A stretch of DNA of 64,000 nt from Rhizophagus irregularis (taxonomy: Eukaryota > Glomeromycota > Glomeromycetes > Glomerales > Glomeraceae): contig NC_089436.1 of NCBI RefSeq assembly GCF_026210795.1, positions 1 to 64,000 of the forward strand, given 5' to 3'. The notes below the pieces were generated by a model that saw nothing but the letters and a program-made list of their open reading frames with translations, did no database searches and was not told the DNA's origin. Made by a program: the position numbers and the translations under genes. This document shows positions 46,370 to 57,894 of this stretch, piece by piece (position 1 is the first letter of the stretch; every line of letters begins with the position of its first letter).

Positions 46370-47470
46370 TCTTATTACTAACGTCCAATTTAAATTACGA
46401 TCATCAATAAAAATTCGCGCGAAATTTTCTTAATAGTATTTAATTTTTAAAGCGCAAAATACCGCTTAATTTTAATGTTCAAAGTCCGATCTACTGCTTA
46501 ATTTAAGAAAAATTCGCGAGAATTTTCCTTAATACCGCTTAATTTTAATGTTCAAAGTCCGATCTACTGCTTAATTTAAGAAAAATTCGCGAGAATTTTC
46601 CTTAATGCCGCTTAATTTTAATGTTCAAAGTCCGATCTACTGCTTAATTTAAGAAAAATTCGCGAGTATTTTCCTTAATATCGTTGAATTTTTAGGTCTG
46701 ATTATTTTAAGTTCAAACTATAAGAAATCTGTATATGGAAATGATACATTTTATATATATTTGATATACGTTTTTATAAATTCCGTATTAAATTCCGTAT
46801 ACGGTAAAAAATAAAAATAAAAATAAATTCCGTATACGGTAAACTAAAAATCACGATTTCAAGAAAAATTCTTGCAAATTTTTCTTGATACCGCTTATTT
46901 TAAAGTTTAAATAAATTGAAATCACGATTTTTTAAGAAAAATTCTTGCGAATTTTTCTTGATACTGCTTATTTTTAAAGTTTAAAGACCGATTAGTAAAC
47001 TAAAATCACGATTTTAAGAAAAATTCTTGCGAATTTTTCTTGATACCGCTTATTTTAAAGTTTAAATAAATTGAAATCACAATTTTTTAAGAAAAATTCT
47101 TGCGAATTTTTCTTGATACTGCTTATTTTTAAAGTTTAAATAAATTGAAATCACGATTTTTTAAGAAAAATTCTTGCGAATTTTTCTTGATACTGCTTAT
47201 TTTTAAAGTTTAAAGACCGATTAGTAAACTAAAATCACGATTTTAAGAAAAATTCTTGTGAATTTTTCTTGATACCGCTTATTTTAAAGTTTAAATAAAT
47301 TGAAATCACGATTTTTTAAGAAAAATTCTTGCGAATTTTTCTTGATACTTCTTATTTTAAAGTTTAAAGACCGATTAGTAAATTTAAATTGCGATCACTA
47401 AGAAAAATTCGTGAATTTACTAATCGCGATCACTAAGAAAAATTAGCGAGAATTTCTTATTTATGTAAAT
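46370..47470. repeat. Tandem hairpin-repeat array, 73/82-bp spacing
   Basis: Each unit carries the inverted repeat AAGAAAAATTC...GAATTTTTCTT with loop TTGC or GCGA. In the later part, hairpin starts at 46862, 46934, 47016, 47089, 47163, 47245 and 47318 give alternating 72-74 and 82 bp spacings, because ACCGATTAGTAAACT is present or absent. Earlier copies (46400-46690) have the GCGAGAATTTTCCTT form with about 73 bp spacing. Linker phrases are AAATCACGATTTT and CTTATTTTAAAGTTTAAA. Confidence 0.92.
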
Positions 47471-47573
47471 TCAAAGAAAAAAAAATTTAAGCAAATATTT
47501 CTTATTTATTAGAGAATTAATAATATGAATTTTCAAGGTAAAGGTTTTTATTACCAATTTTCATATTTATCTA

Positions 47574-50500
47574 TTATATAATAATATTTTTTTTTTCAAG
47601 GAATACTTCAAAAAATCCGACATTTCTATCAATACCAATTACTTCCACATATTGTAAAGGACCAAAACTATCAAAAAATTTTAAATTCACACTACTATTT
47701 TTCTCTAATTTTTTGATTTTTCGAATATATGCAAACATTCGCTTTTGATTTTGAAATTCATGAACCATAAAATATTCAATTTGTCCAAAAATTTCTTCTT
47801 CTCTCAAATTTAGAGGAGCACGGTAATTTCTTTCTTGTAAGTCAACAGTTAAATTAATCTATATAATAAAATTATCTTATTAATATTTTGAATTTTGAAT
47901 ATATAATGAAACAATAATAATAATTAATATATTTATTTCTTACAGCGACGCAAAAATCATTTCGACTACTATCATTTTCTTTTTTCCACCACTTAGATGA
48001 TATAATGTTACCATCCTTTGTACGAAGTTTTCCATACTTAGCATAGTTTTTTTTAATGTCCTATATAAAAAAAATTATATATTATTTTTTTTAAAAAAGA
48101 ATATTCTTATACATATTATTATGTGAGTTATAATATAAAATCACCGTAATTTCGCTAGTATTCTTTTGAAATATAGCTGCATAACATTGCTTTAACTTTA
48201 TGACTTCATTTTTTGTTAATACACAATTAACAAATGGTGAATAAAATTCGTATTCGTGAACATATAATTCATTAGAATATACTCTATGCACCGGCCATGT
48301 TTTTTTTCTTTTTCTTTAAAATTGGAAAAAACTTTTTCATTATATATTGGTAAAAGTTGCAGATACTTAAATCTTTCTTGCATCAACACATTATTAAACA
48401 AATTCACATATGGTAGTTTTCGAGAGCTAACAAGTGGAATTAACATTCCACAAAACCTCTCCATCGGAAACTGCCAAAATTCACGACAAGGGCCAAAGTC
48501 TTCAATCGAATCTATTACATGTAATAAATAATGAAAAGAAATTAAAAATGCCGGTAATCTTTCTCCTCCAACGCCATATGAACTATTGCACAAAAAAATT
48601 CACGCGATCAATAAAAATATCGTTTAAAGAAAAAGGCATATATAAATTTCATAAGAAAATTACTTTGCATAATGATTGTAAAATTCTATTAATAAATTTC
48701 GAATTAAATCTAGCTCTTCAAATTCTATTAGAGGTTGAATGCATAACTTGACAGCTTCAACAAATCTTGACCATCCTTAGAGGTTACTATTATTTTAAGT
48801 TAAATAATGATATCAGCAGACTTTTTATTATTTTATCTGCCAACAATTTGATTTTTTTTATTACCTTTGCGGCAATCGCCCTTTTAGTAATGGTAAAGAG
48901 AATAAAATGATCCAATTAGCCCACTCTACAGCTTTAAACCCAGCTGAATGTTTAACGATATTGCGTGGAGGACGTCCAATATCAGGTGGCATATGAGATC
49001 TACTTCGTTCCATGATTTCACCAATTTCAACCCATGTTTTAGAACTTATTGTATATTCATTTGAGTTCCATTCATTATTTTTTGGATAGAATTTTCCTAT
49101 CCAATGTCGAAACATATGGGGTGCAACATTTTCGAAAAAAAGGTGCATTATATCTACTGGAAATGAACGTGGAAAATTTATAGAAAATAACTCAAATAAA
49201 ATACTCTTTCCTTTAATTCCTAATTTTTTTATTAAACAAAAAATTTTTAAAATTGAGAAAATATATTAATATTAATTACTAAGAATTTATTTTTATTTTA
49301 AAATATTGGACCAACCGCAATCACGTATATAAGTTTCTCTACGATCTTCCTCCAGACGTTCTATTTGATTTGTGCTATTCAGTATTTCATCATGTGTTCG
49401 AATTGGTAATCGTTTAGGATCAATATTTTGTTGCAATGGATAATACACATGTCTATTCGTTTCATTTAAAGTCCCTCGAAGATTACAAAATCTGCAACCT
49501 GAGTATGAATTATGTCCTGTTAAACATAGAACTTTTGAAAGGGCAGGGATATCGCCGGTCCAAGCCAGAATGTGAGCACGTAGAGTAAACTGTTCCTCTT
49601 TGTTACCATCGTAACAAGAGATTCCATCTGTAAATATTAAAAATATTATTAATAAATATTACATTTATTACGTACCATTTATTTAAAATATACCTTGTAA
49701 GGATTTCATTTCTTGAATTAATGGATAGAGAAATGAATTAAAATCTTTAGGTTGTTTTGGCCTCAGGATTATTAAAGTTACCATTAAATTTTCTTTCTTT
49801 ACTCTTAATTCTTGAGGTAAATTATTATTTAGAAACAGGAACACCCAACAATCATCGGTCTTTTGACGAAATATTTGGTAGCCGTCGCAAGAAGCAGTAA
49901 ATGCGATATCTCTTGGATCGGGAAAATATTCGTCATTTAATAATTCTTGATAAATCTGTCCATCAAAAATGTCACCTATGTTATTATGAGCAAATTCTCC
50001 TTTATTACAAGTATAATTGTGCCTATATAATAGTTCTTTAGATCTTTCAGGGTTTTTAAATTGAAGCTTTAAACGCTCAATTATAGAAATAAAAGGTAGA
50101 TTTTTTCTCGCTTTACCATTACTATAATATCGATCCTCCTTACAAAATTTACATTTTGTTTCATTTTCTAAAACTCCTACGAATGCACAACATGAATTAA
50201 CGCACATATCGTATATTTTTGGTTCAATTCCTACTATTGAACCAAGCTTTCTTTTTACTTTATTAAAACTTATTTTATTTCTATTGAAGGCTTTATATAT
50301 ATTATTAAATGCTGCTTCAGAAAAATTAAAATTCGATTTCACATATAAAAGCCTTAATCCTTCGAACAATTCATTAGAAAAAGTCGTATTATCTAAAAAA
50401 AAGTTGGTAAATTACTAATTTAAAATATTATTATAATTATTTCGAAATTCACCTTCTTTATCATCAGAGGTATCAAACTCTAATTCACTTTGAGAATCAT

Positions 50501-50872
50501 AATGGTTTAAGTCATCGCTTTCATGATAGTAATCATCAATTTCCTCATCCTCATCTTGAAAACTGGAGAGAATTTCCATAGAAGCCTCATCATTATGTAA
50601 GGTAGTAAGATTTTCTTTCTCTATAAGAATTTCTTCATTGTCAGATATTTCCGATATTTCCATAGGAGATGAGCATTCTTCATATGAGTTTTCTTCTTCA
50701 TTTTCTTCATTTTCTTCAAAATAATTTCTTCAGAATGAAGACTTTGGTATGCATTTTCTAGTTCTTGCTCCTCTTGTTCTTTTTTCATATGACGAATTAC
50801 TGTTGTTCTATGAATTTCTTTTCCAATACCATTTGTTAAAGCTTTACAGTGAGTACACGTACACAAAGGCAT
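47574..50872 (-). pseudogene. Plavaka-type (CMC) DDE transposase, frameshifted
   Basis: From ATG 50872 the minus strand shows a Cys-rich N-terminus (MPLCTCTHCK), an acidic linker, then the catalytic region. ASCDGYQIF holds the first Asp (about 49890). FTLRAHILAWTGDIPAL gives the second Asp and GHNSYSGCRFC the zinc pair (about 49480-49590). FPVDIMHLFFENVAPH gives the third acidic site (about 49140). Then GRPPRNIVKHSAGFKAVEWA and FHYLLHVIDSIEDFGPCREF with FPMERFCGML (about 48400-48520), and a C-terminus ending at 47574. Introns with good ends: 50393-50452, 49628-49693 and 49220-49315. The order and wording match fungal Plavaka transposases. Frame breaks fall near 50730 (T4) and in an A8 run near 48300, plus an unresolved junction near 48780-48865; otherwise coding is continuous. 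It would move a CMC element, but no terminal repeats were located. Confidence 0.8.
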
Positions 50873-50879
50873 ACTAATT

Positions 50880-51360
50880 AATAAAATATATATGTATTTT
50901 GGTCTTTTAATAAAAAAGTTTTGTTGGTACTATTTTCTTCGAATTTCAATCTATATATAATCAAATAAAACTAGTCCAAACGTCAGACAAATTTTTTTAG
51001 TTATATAGTTTTTTTAGTTATATAGATTTATCAAAAAATTTATTATTGATTTAATACAAAATATCTATATAATTATAAACAATCTCACAAAAAAATTCGT
51101 TAATATCAAAAAAATTTTTCACAAATTTATTAGTCAGAAATAATATTGAAAAAATCAATCTCATAAAAAAAATTCTCATTAAATCGAAAAAAAAATCTCA
51201 ATAAACAGAAAAAGTTCTCACTAAATCAAAAATTCTCACTAAAAAAAAAATTTTCACACGAATTTATTAGTCAGAACAATATCATTGACTAAAAAAAATC
51301 TCACAAAAAGCCGTAGGATATAGTTCTATAGTCTTAACCCAAACCAAAAAAAAGAATAAA
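50880..51360. other. AT-rich non-coding stretch with AAAAATTCTCAC motifs
   Basis: Repeated short phrases (AAAAAATTCTCATT, AAAAATTCTCACT, TTTATTAGTCAGAA twice at about 51126 and 51265) form a weak degenerate repeat. No gene supported. Confidence 0.5.
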
Positions 51361-51570
51361 CTATCCCTATAAAAAATTTTTATCTGAATATTTCCATTAT
51401 TTCTCCGTGTCTTCCGTAAAAATTCTGTGAAAATGATACATTCACAGATATCCGTGTTAGCGAGATGAAAATTTCCATGATTTAAGGCTATAAATTCCAT
51501 TAAAATGATGCATTCACGGAAAAAAATATGGAAAGATAAAACACGGATCAGATTTTTTACAGGGTATATT
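51361..51570. mobile_element. Probable MITE, about 210 bp
   Basis: Left TATCCCTATAAAAAATTTTT and right AAATCTGATCC-type ends (read on the minus strand TACCCTGTAAAAAATCTG) are imperfect inverted repeats. Internal phrases CCGTGAATGCATC and its inverse also match. A related decayed piece with GATCCGTGTTTTATCGTTTC lies at 53365-53450, so this is a small repeated family. Confidence 0.5.
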
Positions 51571-51815
51571 TTTTGGGTTAAAAAAAAAATCCAAAATTTT
51601 GATAAATTCCGATTAAAAAAAAACCCTAAAAAAAAATCCAATAAGAATAAAAAAATTTTGGTTAAGTTAACCAAAAGAAACAATAATGATAAAAAGAGGG
51701 ATAAAAAATTAATAAAAAAAAGACTAAAAAGGTAGTTTCGGTTTTTTAGTAAAAATTATTATTATAGAAATGGTTCGTGGTAACTAATGACCGCAAATAA
51801 ATGCATAAGTATTAC

Positions 51816-51936
51816 TTATCTCCTGGCTAATTAGGAATAAGTAAAATTTTACTAGGATTGGATAAATGATCGGCCGAAGGCTGATCATGTTCCGATTCTA
51901 AGTAAAATTTTACTATTCCAATTAGCCAGGAGATAA
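51816..51936. mobile_element. 121-bp foldback MITE
   Basis: TTATCTCCTGGCTAATT at the left and AATTAGCCAGGAGATAA at the right are perfect inverted arms. They continue imperfectly as GGAATAAGTAAAATTTTACT and its inverse, so nearly the whole element folds into one hairpin around a GATCGGCCGAAGGCTGATC centre, itself a palindrome. Confidence 0.85.
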
Positions 51937-53120
51937 TTGATTTATCCCCTGCCATTTACACAATAGTAAGTGTTTTATAGTATATCATGAATTTAATATA
52001 GTTTATTTTATTGTTGTATCTTATTTTTCTTTCGCTTGGTTTTTTTTTTCATTTTAAAAGATTTTAAAAAATAATTGAATTTTAAAAAGCTTCGGAACTA
52101 TTACTAATACACTTGAAAAATAATATTGAGATTACAAATAAATTAAAAGAAAGTTTTTCTCATTTGGAAAATGCAAATCTTTCCAAATTACTCAAATTTT
52201 CAAATCAGTCCATTATAGTATAATCAATAGTTAATTTTTACCGCAAAATTTCCTAGAAACGGATAAATAAATACATATAAAATTTGCTATCCAGTAGGTA
52301 TAACTACATTTGCATAATCGTGTAAATGGTGCCGATCAGGGGATAAGAGAAATTATACTTTTTTTTTGTTAGTATTAAAATCCAGTTAAAATTTTAATTA
52401 ACTATAAATGTATTAGTTTAAAGATTGGCTATCGTAGTTAGTTAATTATGATATGATAATTACGAAATAGATTGAACGCAAGAATATCACACTTTTCAAT
52501 ATTACACAATTTAAATTATTTATACCGGGTAATCTAAATATGACAAAATTTTTTTAATTAGATAGATGATGGGCTGAGATCCGGATTTCTTAGTTTTAAC
52601 ATTTGAAAAACAATATCTGAAGGTACCATATGTATCATCGAAAAGAAGAAATCTGTAATCTAATAAGGATGTTTAATTAAAATTAAGCCGTGTTTATTAA
52701 AAGCTTTGACCGTTAAAAAGCCTTGATCATTAAAAAGCCTTGATTATTAAAAGCCTTGATCATTAAATTAAATAATTTGATTAAATTTTTTATTATTGTT
52801 AATTAATTAATCCGTTATTATTTTAAAATATTAAAACAAATATTTTTAGTTTACATCCGGATATGTACAGCATAAAATATACAATAAATAATAATAAACA
52901 AATTTTTATAAAATCTAATCAAATGAACTGGTGGCGTCAAAAGATTTGAATTTAATTGATTCATAAAAGATGGCTGAGATCCCGTTCACAACCTCAATCG
53001 TATAATAATAAATCGACCAAATTCTTAACAGTATCACGCTTTGCTATTTATAATAAGTTTAAATCATGAGCTGATGTAAAAAAGGAATGAGGTTAAATAT
53101 CACATGCACTATATTTAGTT
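51937..53120. other. Intergenic AT-rich DNA
   Basis: No gene found. AAAAGCCTTGATCATTAAA is repeated two to three times at 52705-52775. Otherwise unstructured. Confidence 0.5.
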
Positions 53121-53290
53121 TTTTACGGTCTTTAAACTTTAAAAATAAGCGGTATCAAGAAAAATTCGCGAGAATTTTTCTTAAATTCATTACTAATCGG
53201 TCTTTAAACTTTAAAAATAGGCAGTATCAAGAAAAATTCGCGAGAATTTTCCTTGATACTGCTTAATTTTTAAATTAAAACCTTAATTAA
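53121..53290. repeat. Hairpin-repeat copies, same family as 46.4-47.5 kb
   Basis: Two units of AAGAAAAATTCGCGAGAATT followed by TTTCTT or TTCCTT, with the linkers GGTCTTTAAACTTTAAAAAT and GCGGTATC/GCAGTATC. Here the linker order is inverted relative to the 46-47 kb array, so the copies lie in the opposite orientation. Confidence 0.85.
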
Positions 53291-53774
53291 TACTAAATTA
53301 GCTAAAGCAGTATCACAGAATTATATAAATTTATATAAACCAATCTATCTAATCTCATTAAAGAAGCCCCATGTAAAAAAAAATGTTGATCCGTGTTTTA
53401 TCGTTTCATGTTATCACAGAATTTTTATGGAATTACGGAGGAATAATGGAGAATTGGTTGGCTTTGTGCCACTCTGACATATTAAAAAAAAATACTTGAT
53501 CATCTGTATATTTAAATACCAGTTTTCATCCAGTTTTTCACCCGATTTTAGTCTTACACTATTTTGAAAATAGTGATATAGGGTCAGATCATATTATAAA
53601 TAAATATTTTTTTTCGCTCTTTTTTTTAATTCAAGCAATCATTTAGTATTGAATTCTATTTAATTTTTATTTTATATTAGATCATTATTTCATATATTAT
53701 GTATTTTAAAAAAAAAATTTTTCCATTCATCTAAATCATTATTTAGTTCTTCTTTATCTATTATATAGTAAGTT

Positions 53775-53950
53775 TAATTAATTTTAATAAATCCTACACA
53801 ATGGTCAATAGCACATACATCAATAAACTCATGAGATTCATTTCCCAAAAATGACAAAAGTCTTATATTATCTTCTTTAACTAATGGATAATTAGATATA
53901 GCCAAAAATACATACATTTTTATCAAACTATTTACAGTACATATTATCAA
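53775..53950 (-). pseudogene. C-terminal relic of a transposase, possibly Plavaka-like
   Basis: The minus strand reads MYVFLAISNYPLVKEDNIRL followed by FLGNESHEFIDVCAIDHCVG and FIKIN to a stop. The FIDVCAIDHCVGF phrase parallels YVEVIGIDRNVGFF at the very C-terminus of the 47.6-50.9 kb transposase. No other part of the gene remains nearby. Confidence 0.35.
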
Positions 53951-54049
53951 ATAATTAATTCTAGTTCAATCATAATTTCTTCTAATTCATTTTGAAGAGA
54001 ATGACTACATAAAAATTAATAATATCCGTAAATACTAACATTTGATCAT

Positions 54050-54195
54050 AAATATTGTGTTACTGATTTCTTAGATAGCCTATGCTATATTACGCAATTA
54101 ATTTTCCTATATGACTTTATTTGATTTATGTGCTACTGATTTCTTAGATAGGCTATGCTATATTACGCAATTTTACGCAATTTATTTGATTTATG
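54050..54195. repeat. Two-copy direct repeat of about 75 bp
   Basis: TACTGATTTCTTAGATAG, then CTATGCTATATTACGCAATT, occurs at about 54060 and 54132. Each copy is followed by a TATTTGATTTATG phrase. Non-coding. Confidence 0.8.
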
Positions 54196-54574
54196 GCTTG
54201 TGATTTTTAAATTTCAGACTGTTTATGGTCGATATTATGCAAATCGTATGACGATTTTAACATGGTGTCCAGTAAATTAACTTTTGTTTTACCTTATTTA
54301 ATATTAAAAATTACTATGTGAATGAGAAATTAATAAAGTAAAACAAATGTAGACTTAAATAACTTAAATATCAATTTATTGGGTAATTTTGGTATTACAA
54401 ACCATTTTTAAGCAATGAAAATTATTAAATATTTAGCATTTAACGTAAGAAATGCAGTAAAAAAATTTTTCCTATTAGAATGGTAGTTTTACAGTCAAAA
54501 ATAAATATCTAAATACCAGAACAAGTAAAAAGCCTCAAGATAAGCTGGTCGATTTCTAATTAAGTATTAAAAAT

Positions 54575-54749
54575 ATACATGCCACCCAAATTATTTTGGG
54601 CTGCCGTAATTATAAGTAAAATCCCAAATTCAATTATGGCATCCCAAATTATTTTGGCACTTTACATAGTAAATTATATATAAACCGAATGAATTATGGC
54701 ATCCCAAATTATAATTATGGCATCCCAAAATAATTTGGGCAGCATGTAT
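54575..54749. mobile_element. 175-bp MITE with 40-bp inverted ends
   Basis: Left ATACATGCCACCCAAATTAT and right ATAATTTGGGCAGCATGTAT are inverted copies that continue inward as TTTGGGCTGCCGTAATTA against TAATTATGGCATCCCAAA. Flanking TA suggests a TA target duplication. Two further internal copies of ATGGCATCCCAAATTA show that the end sequence was duplicated inside. Confidence 0.8.
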
Positions 54750-54869
54750 AATTAAAAAAACTACTACCAAAAAGCTTAAATACCAGAATGAGTAAAAAGC
54801 CTTAAGATAAGCAGATCAACTTCTATTTAAGTATTAGAACCAAGTAAATTTTCACACATTATTTAAATA

Positions 54870-55050
54870 CGCAAATTTTTTTTTTTAAATACTTTTTTTC
54901 GCGCAAATTTTTTTTTTAAATACTTTTTTTCGCGCAAAAATTTTTTTTTAAATACTTTTTTTCGCGCAAAAATTTTTTTTTAAATACTTTTTTTCGCGCA
55001 AAATTTTTTTTTTAAATACTTTTTTTCACGCAAATTTTTTTTTACTCACA
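54870..55050. repeat. Tandem 31-33 bp repeat upstream of a gene
   Basis: Five to six copies of TTTTTTTAAATACTTTTTTT with CGCGCAAA. The array ends about 40 bp before the ATG of the next gene, so it may affect its promoter or leader. Confidence 0.9.
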
Positions 55051-55087
55051 CTAAGTACTCTTTTATTCACCAAGCTGTTTTACAAAA

Positions 55088-56131
55088 ATGACTGAAGATA
55101 ACGAAAGTTTTTCAGTCATAGAAAATAACGTTACTACAAAAGATATACTCAATAATATCGATAAAAGCTTTGGAGTCATCACTAATCTATCAAATTTTTT
55201 AGTTGAATTAACACGCACTCAAAATGACACAATAAATGAATTAACTCGTAATCAGGATAAAACAATACATGAGTTATTATGCATGGTAAAAATGTCAATA
55301 TCATCATCATCACCACCGACATCATTTACGTCATCGTCACCACCACCTTCAATATTATCATCATTATCATCGTTGCCCCCATCATCATCTCCACCATCTT
55401 CATCTCCGTCATCGTCATCATTATCTCCGCCTCCGCCATCATCATCTCCACCACCAGTACAACTTTATTCGGCGAAAGATATAAAAATTTGTCTGACAAC
55501 CAACTGGATTTTACCAGTGGAATTTTATAGAGACCCCTGCCATATTTGCCTATATTACAGACACGGATTCAGAAATTGTCCGAATATAATTTTTACAGCA
55601 CAAGAACTTCAGAATATTTGTATAAAGTGTTGGGGACCAATCCATGGAACATCGACAAATTGTACTAATGATCGGGTCACACCTCCGTTTAAAGAAGATT
55701 ATATACAACCAACACAATTAATTCAAAAATTTTTTTTATTTACAACCAACACAATTAATTCAAAAATTTTTTTTTAGGTAAGATTTTTAGATTTATACTT
55801 TTTGATTTTAATAATATATTAATATATTTTTTTATTACCAGTGGAATATTATAAAGACCCCTGCCATATTCGCCTATATTATGAACATGGCTTTATAAAT
55901 TGTCCAAGTATAATTTTTACAGTACAAGAACTTCAGAATATTTGTATAAAGTGTTGGGGACCAATCCATGGAACATCGGGAAATTGTACTAATGATCGGG
56001 TCACACCTCTGTTTAAAGAAGGTTATATACAACCAACACAATTAATTCAAAATTTTTTTTTAGGTAAGATTTTTAGATTTATACTTTTTGATTTTAATAA
56101 TATATTAATATATTTTTTTATTAATAAATAA
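55088..56131 (+). CDS. Coiled-coil, Ser/Pro linker, Cys-rich protein with duplicated exon
   Basis: ATG at 55088. Residues 1-75 are helical and acidic (NNVTTKDILNNIDKSFGVIT; repeated TRNQDKTI-type heptads). About 60 residues of Ser/Pro follow (TCATCACCACC trinucleotide expansion, 55295-55450). A Cys/His module then follows: DPCHICLYYRHGFRNCP, FTAQELQNICIKCWGPIHGT and NCTNDRVTPPFK. That module, with its 3' end and donor AG-GTAAGA, is repeated at 55840-56065. The second copy is preceded by an intron with acceptor TTTTATTACCAG and reads DPCHIRLYYEHGFINCP (one Cys lost) and FTVQELQNICIKCWGPIHGT. The C..C...C / C..C...H...C spacing suggests zinc binding. The first copy also holds a 41-bp internal duplication near its end (55705-55770). 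The family is not recognised; a nucleic-acid-binding role is only a guess. The true 3' end is unclear. Confidence 0.55.
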
Positions 56132-56269
56132 TAATTAAATTGCCGATATTTTTTGGTCATTAAAGGTAATTAATGATTATATATATATCTTTCAATTTAT
56201 TTTATTATTAATATTTTTATTAACTTTTCTTTTTATTTAAATTAAAGGTCGTAATGAAAATTTTTTTTT

Positions 56270-56590
56270 TTAACATACATGGTTAAAGATTTTATAATTT
56301 TTTTGTTTTTTTCATATAACTGAAGTTTTACCTAGTAGGTTTGCTAGGTAGCATAACTAGGTAAAACTTTAGAATTTTTGAAGTTTTATTTTTTTGTTTT
56401 TTTTTCATATAACTGAAGTTTTACCTGGTAGGTTAAGCTAGGTAGCATAACTAGGTAAAACTTTAGAATTTTTGAAGTTTTATTTTTTGGTTTTTTTTCA
56501 TATAACTGAAGTTTTACCTAGTAGGTTGGTTAGCTAGGTAGCATAACTAGGTAAAACTTTAGAATTTTTGAAAAGTTTTAAGGTTGCCAG
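56270..56590. repeat. Three 90-bp tandem units with a hairpin each
   Basis: Each unit contains CATATAACTGAAGTTTTACC, then TAGTAGGTT with GCTAGGTAGCA, then TAACTAGGTAAAACTTTAGA. AAGTTTTACCTAGT pairs with ACTAGGTAAAACTT, and the GCTAGGTAGC loop has its own symmetry. Units differ by an insertion of TTA or GTTA in the loop. Confidence 0.92.
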
Positions 56591-56599
56591 GTAACATGA

Positions 56600-56930
56600 T
56601 AAACTTTTCTTCTAATAAATAATAATAAAAATTAAATAAATTTTTCATAAAAATTTTTAATAATTGCAATCTTAATTTATTAATGTGGATTTTTATCAAA
56701 CATTTTAGTAATACTTAAATATGCAATCATGTATATATTATAGGTATAATTAAAGTACTATGATTTCATATAAAATGGACTTAGTGTCTTAATTTACGTT
56801 AAATAATCAACCAGAAAACATTGATAAAAGTTTTTTGCATACCAATGAAATACTGTAGTTCAGTAAATTTACTACCATACTTGTAAATTCCATATTTATA
56901 TTAAAGAAAAAAGAAAATAAATGATAGCAA
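56600..56930. other. AT-rich spacer
   Basis: No gene, repeat unit or terminal repeat identified. Confidence 0.5.
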
Positions 56931-56939
56931 AATATTTGC

Positions 56940-57445
56940 GAGATTAATAGATCTAAATCACGATTGTTAAAGAAAAATTCGCAAGAATTTTTCTTGATAC
57001 TGCTTAATTTTTGTGATACCGTGCTTAATTCCCGATTAATAAAATTGAAATCACGTTTTTAAGAAAAATTTGCGAGAATTTTCCTTGATACTGCTTAATT
57101 CTAATTCAGCTAATTTAGTATTAAGGTTTTAATTTAAAAATTACGCAGTATCTAATTAAATCGTTCAGTTACACTAAATTTTTTTTTTTTTTTGCGAACA
57201 AAAAAAAAAAATTTCAAATTCAAAAAAAAAACGAGTTTTTTTAGTATGTTTTAGTCGTTATCAAGAAAAATTCGCGAGAATTTTCCTTGATACTGCTTAA
57301 TTCTAATTCAGCTAATTTAGTATTAAGGTTCTATCAAAGAATTTCTTGCGAATTTTTCTTGATGATCGTGATTTTTAATCAGACTTTTAAACTTTAAAAT
57401 TAAGCAAGTATGAAGGAAATTTCTTGCGAATTTTCGTTATAAATC
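56940..57445. repeat. Dispersed hairpin-repeat copies
   Basis: Four to five units of AAAAATTCGCRAGAATTTTTCTT type at about 56972, 57062, 57263, 57335 and 57412, with the shared phrase TTCTAATTCAGCTAATTTAG repeated at 57098 and 57300. A T12/A11 inverted run lies between at 57178-57212. Same family as 46.4 kb. Confidence 0.85.
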
Positions 57446-57890
57446 AGACTTCTGATGGATTTTTTATATGATCACGTGAAATTATCTATACAGTTTACAG
57501 TAGGGATCAGCATCGCGCATGAATAGAAACCGCGCCCGACCTGCTAGATTATATGGAGATGATGTAATTTTTATTTGTGAAACTAAGGATATTGTTTGTT
57601 GTTTGAATCGTTACCAATTACGTTTAAAGATAACTCTATACTTATAAAAGATGATCGTAAAATCATATGAAATAAAATTTGTATATAAGGGGAATTTTCT
57701 TGATATTCTCACAGGTAGTGGGATCACTGCATCCAAGTTTGATTCAAGTTTTAATAAGAGGAAAAAAAAAATTTTTCCTCTGCCATTTAATTAAAAAGAT
57801 GAGTAAAAAAGACTATCAATATGAGTATATTAAAAGGCAAAACCGTCAGTTTGCGCTGTGATATTCACAAAATAAATATTACATATATGA
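57446..57890. other. Spacer with weak open frame
   Basis: A 60-codon frame at 57679-57861 (Lys-rich C-terminus, Phe/Ile-rich start) is too short and featureless to support as a gene. Confidence 0.4.
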
Positions 57891-57894
57891 GAGT

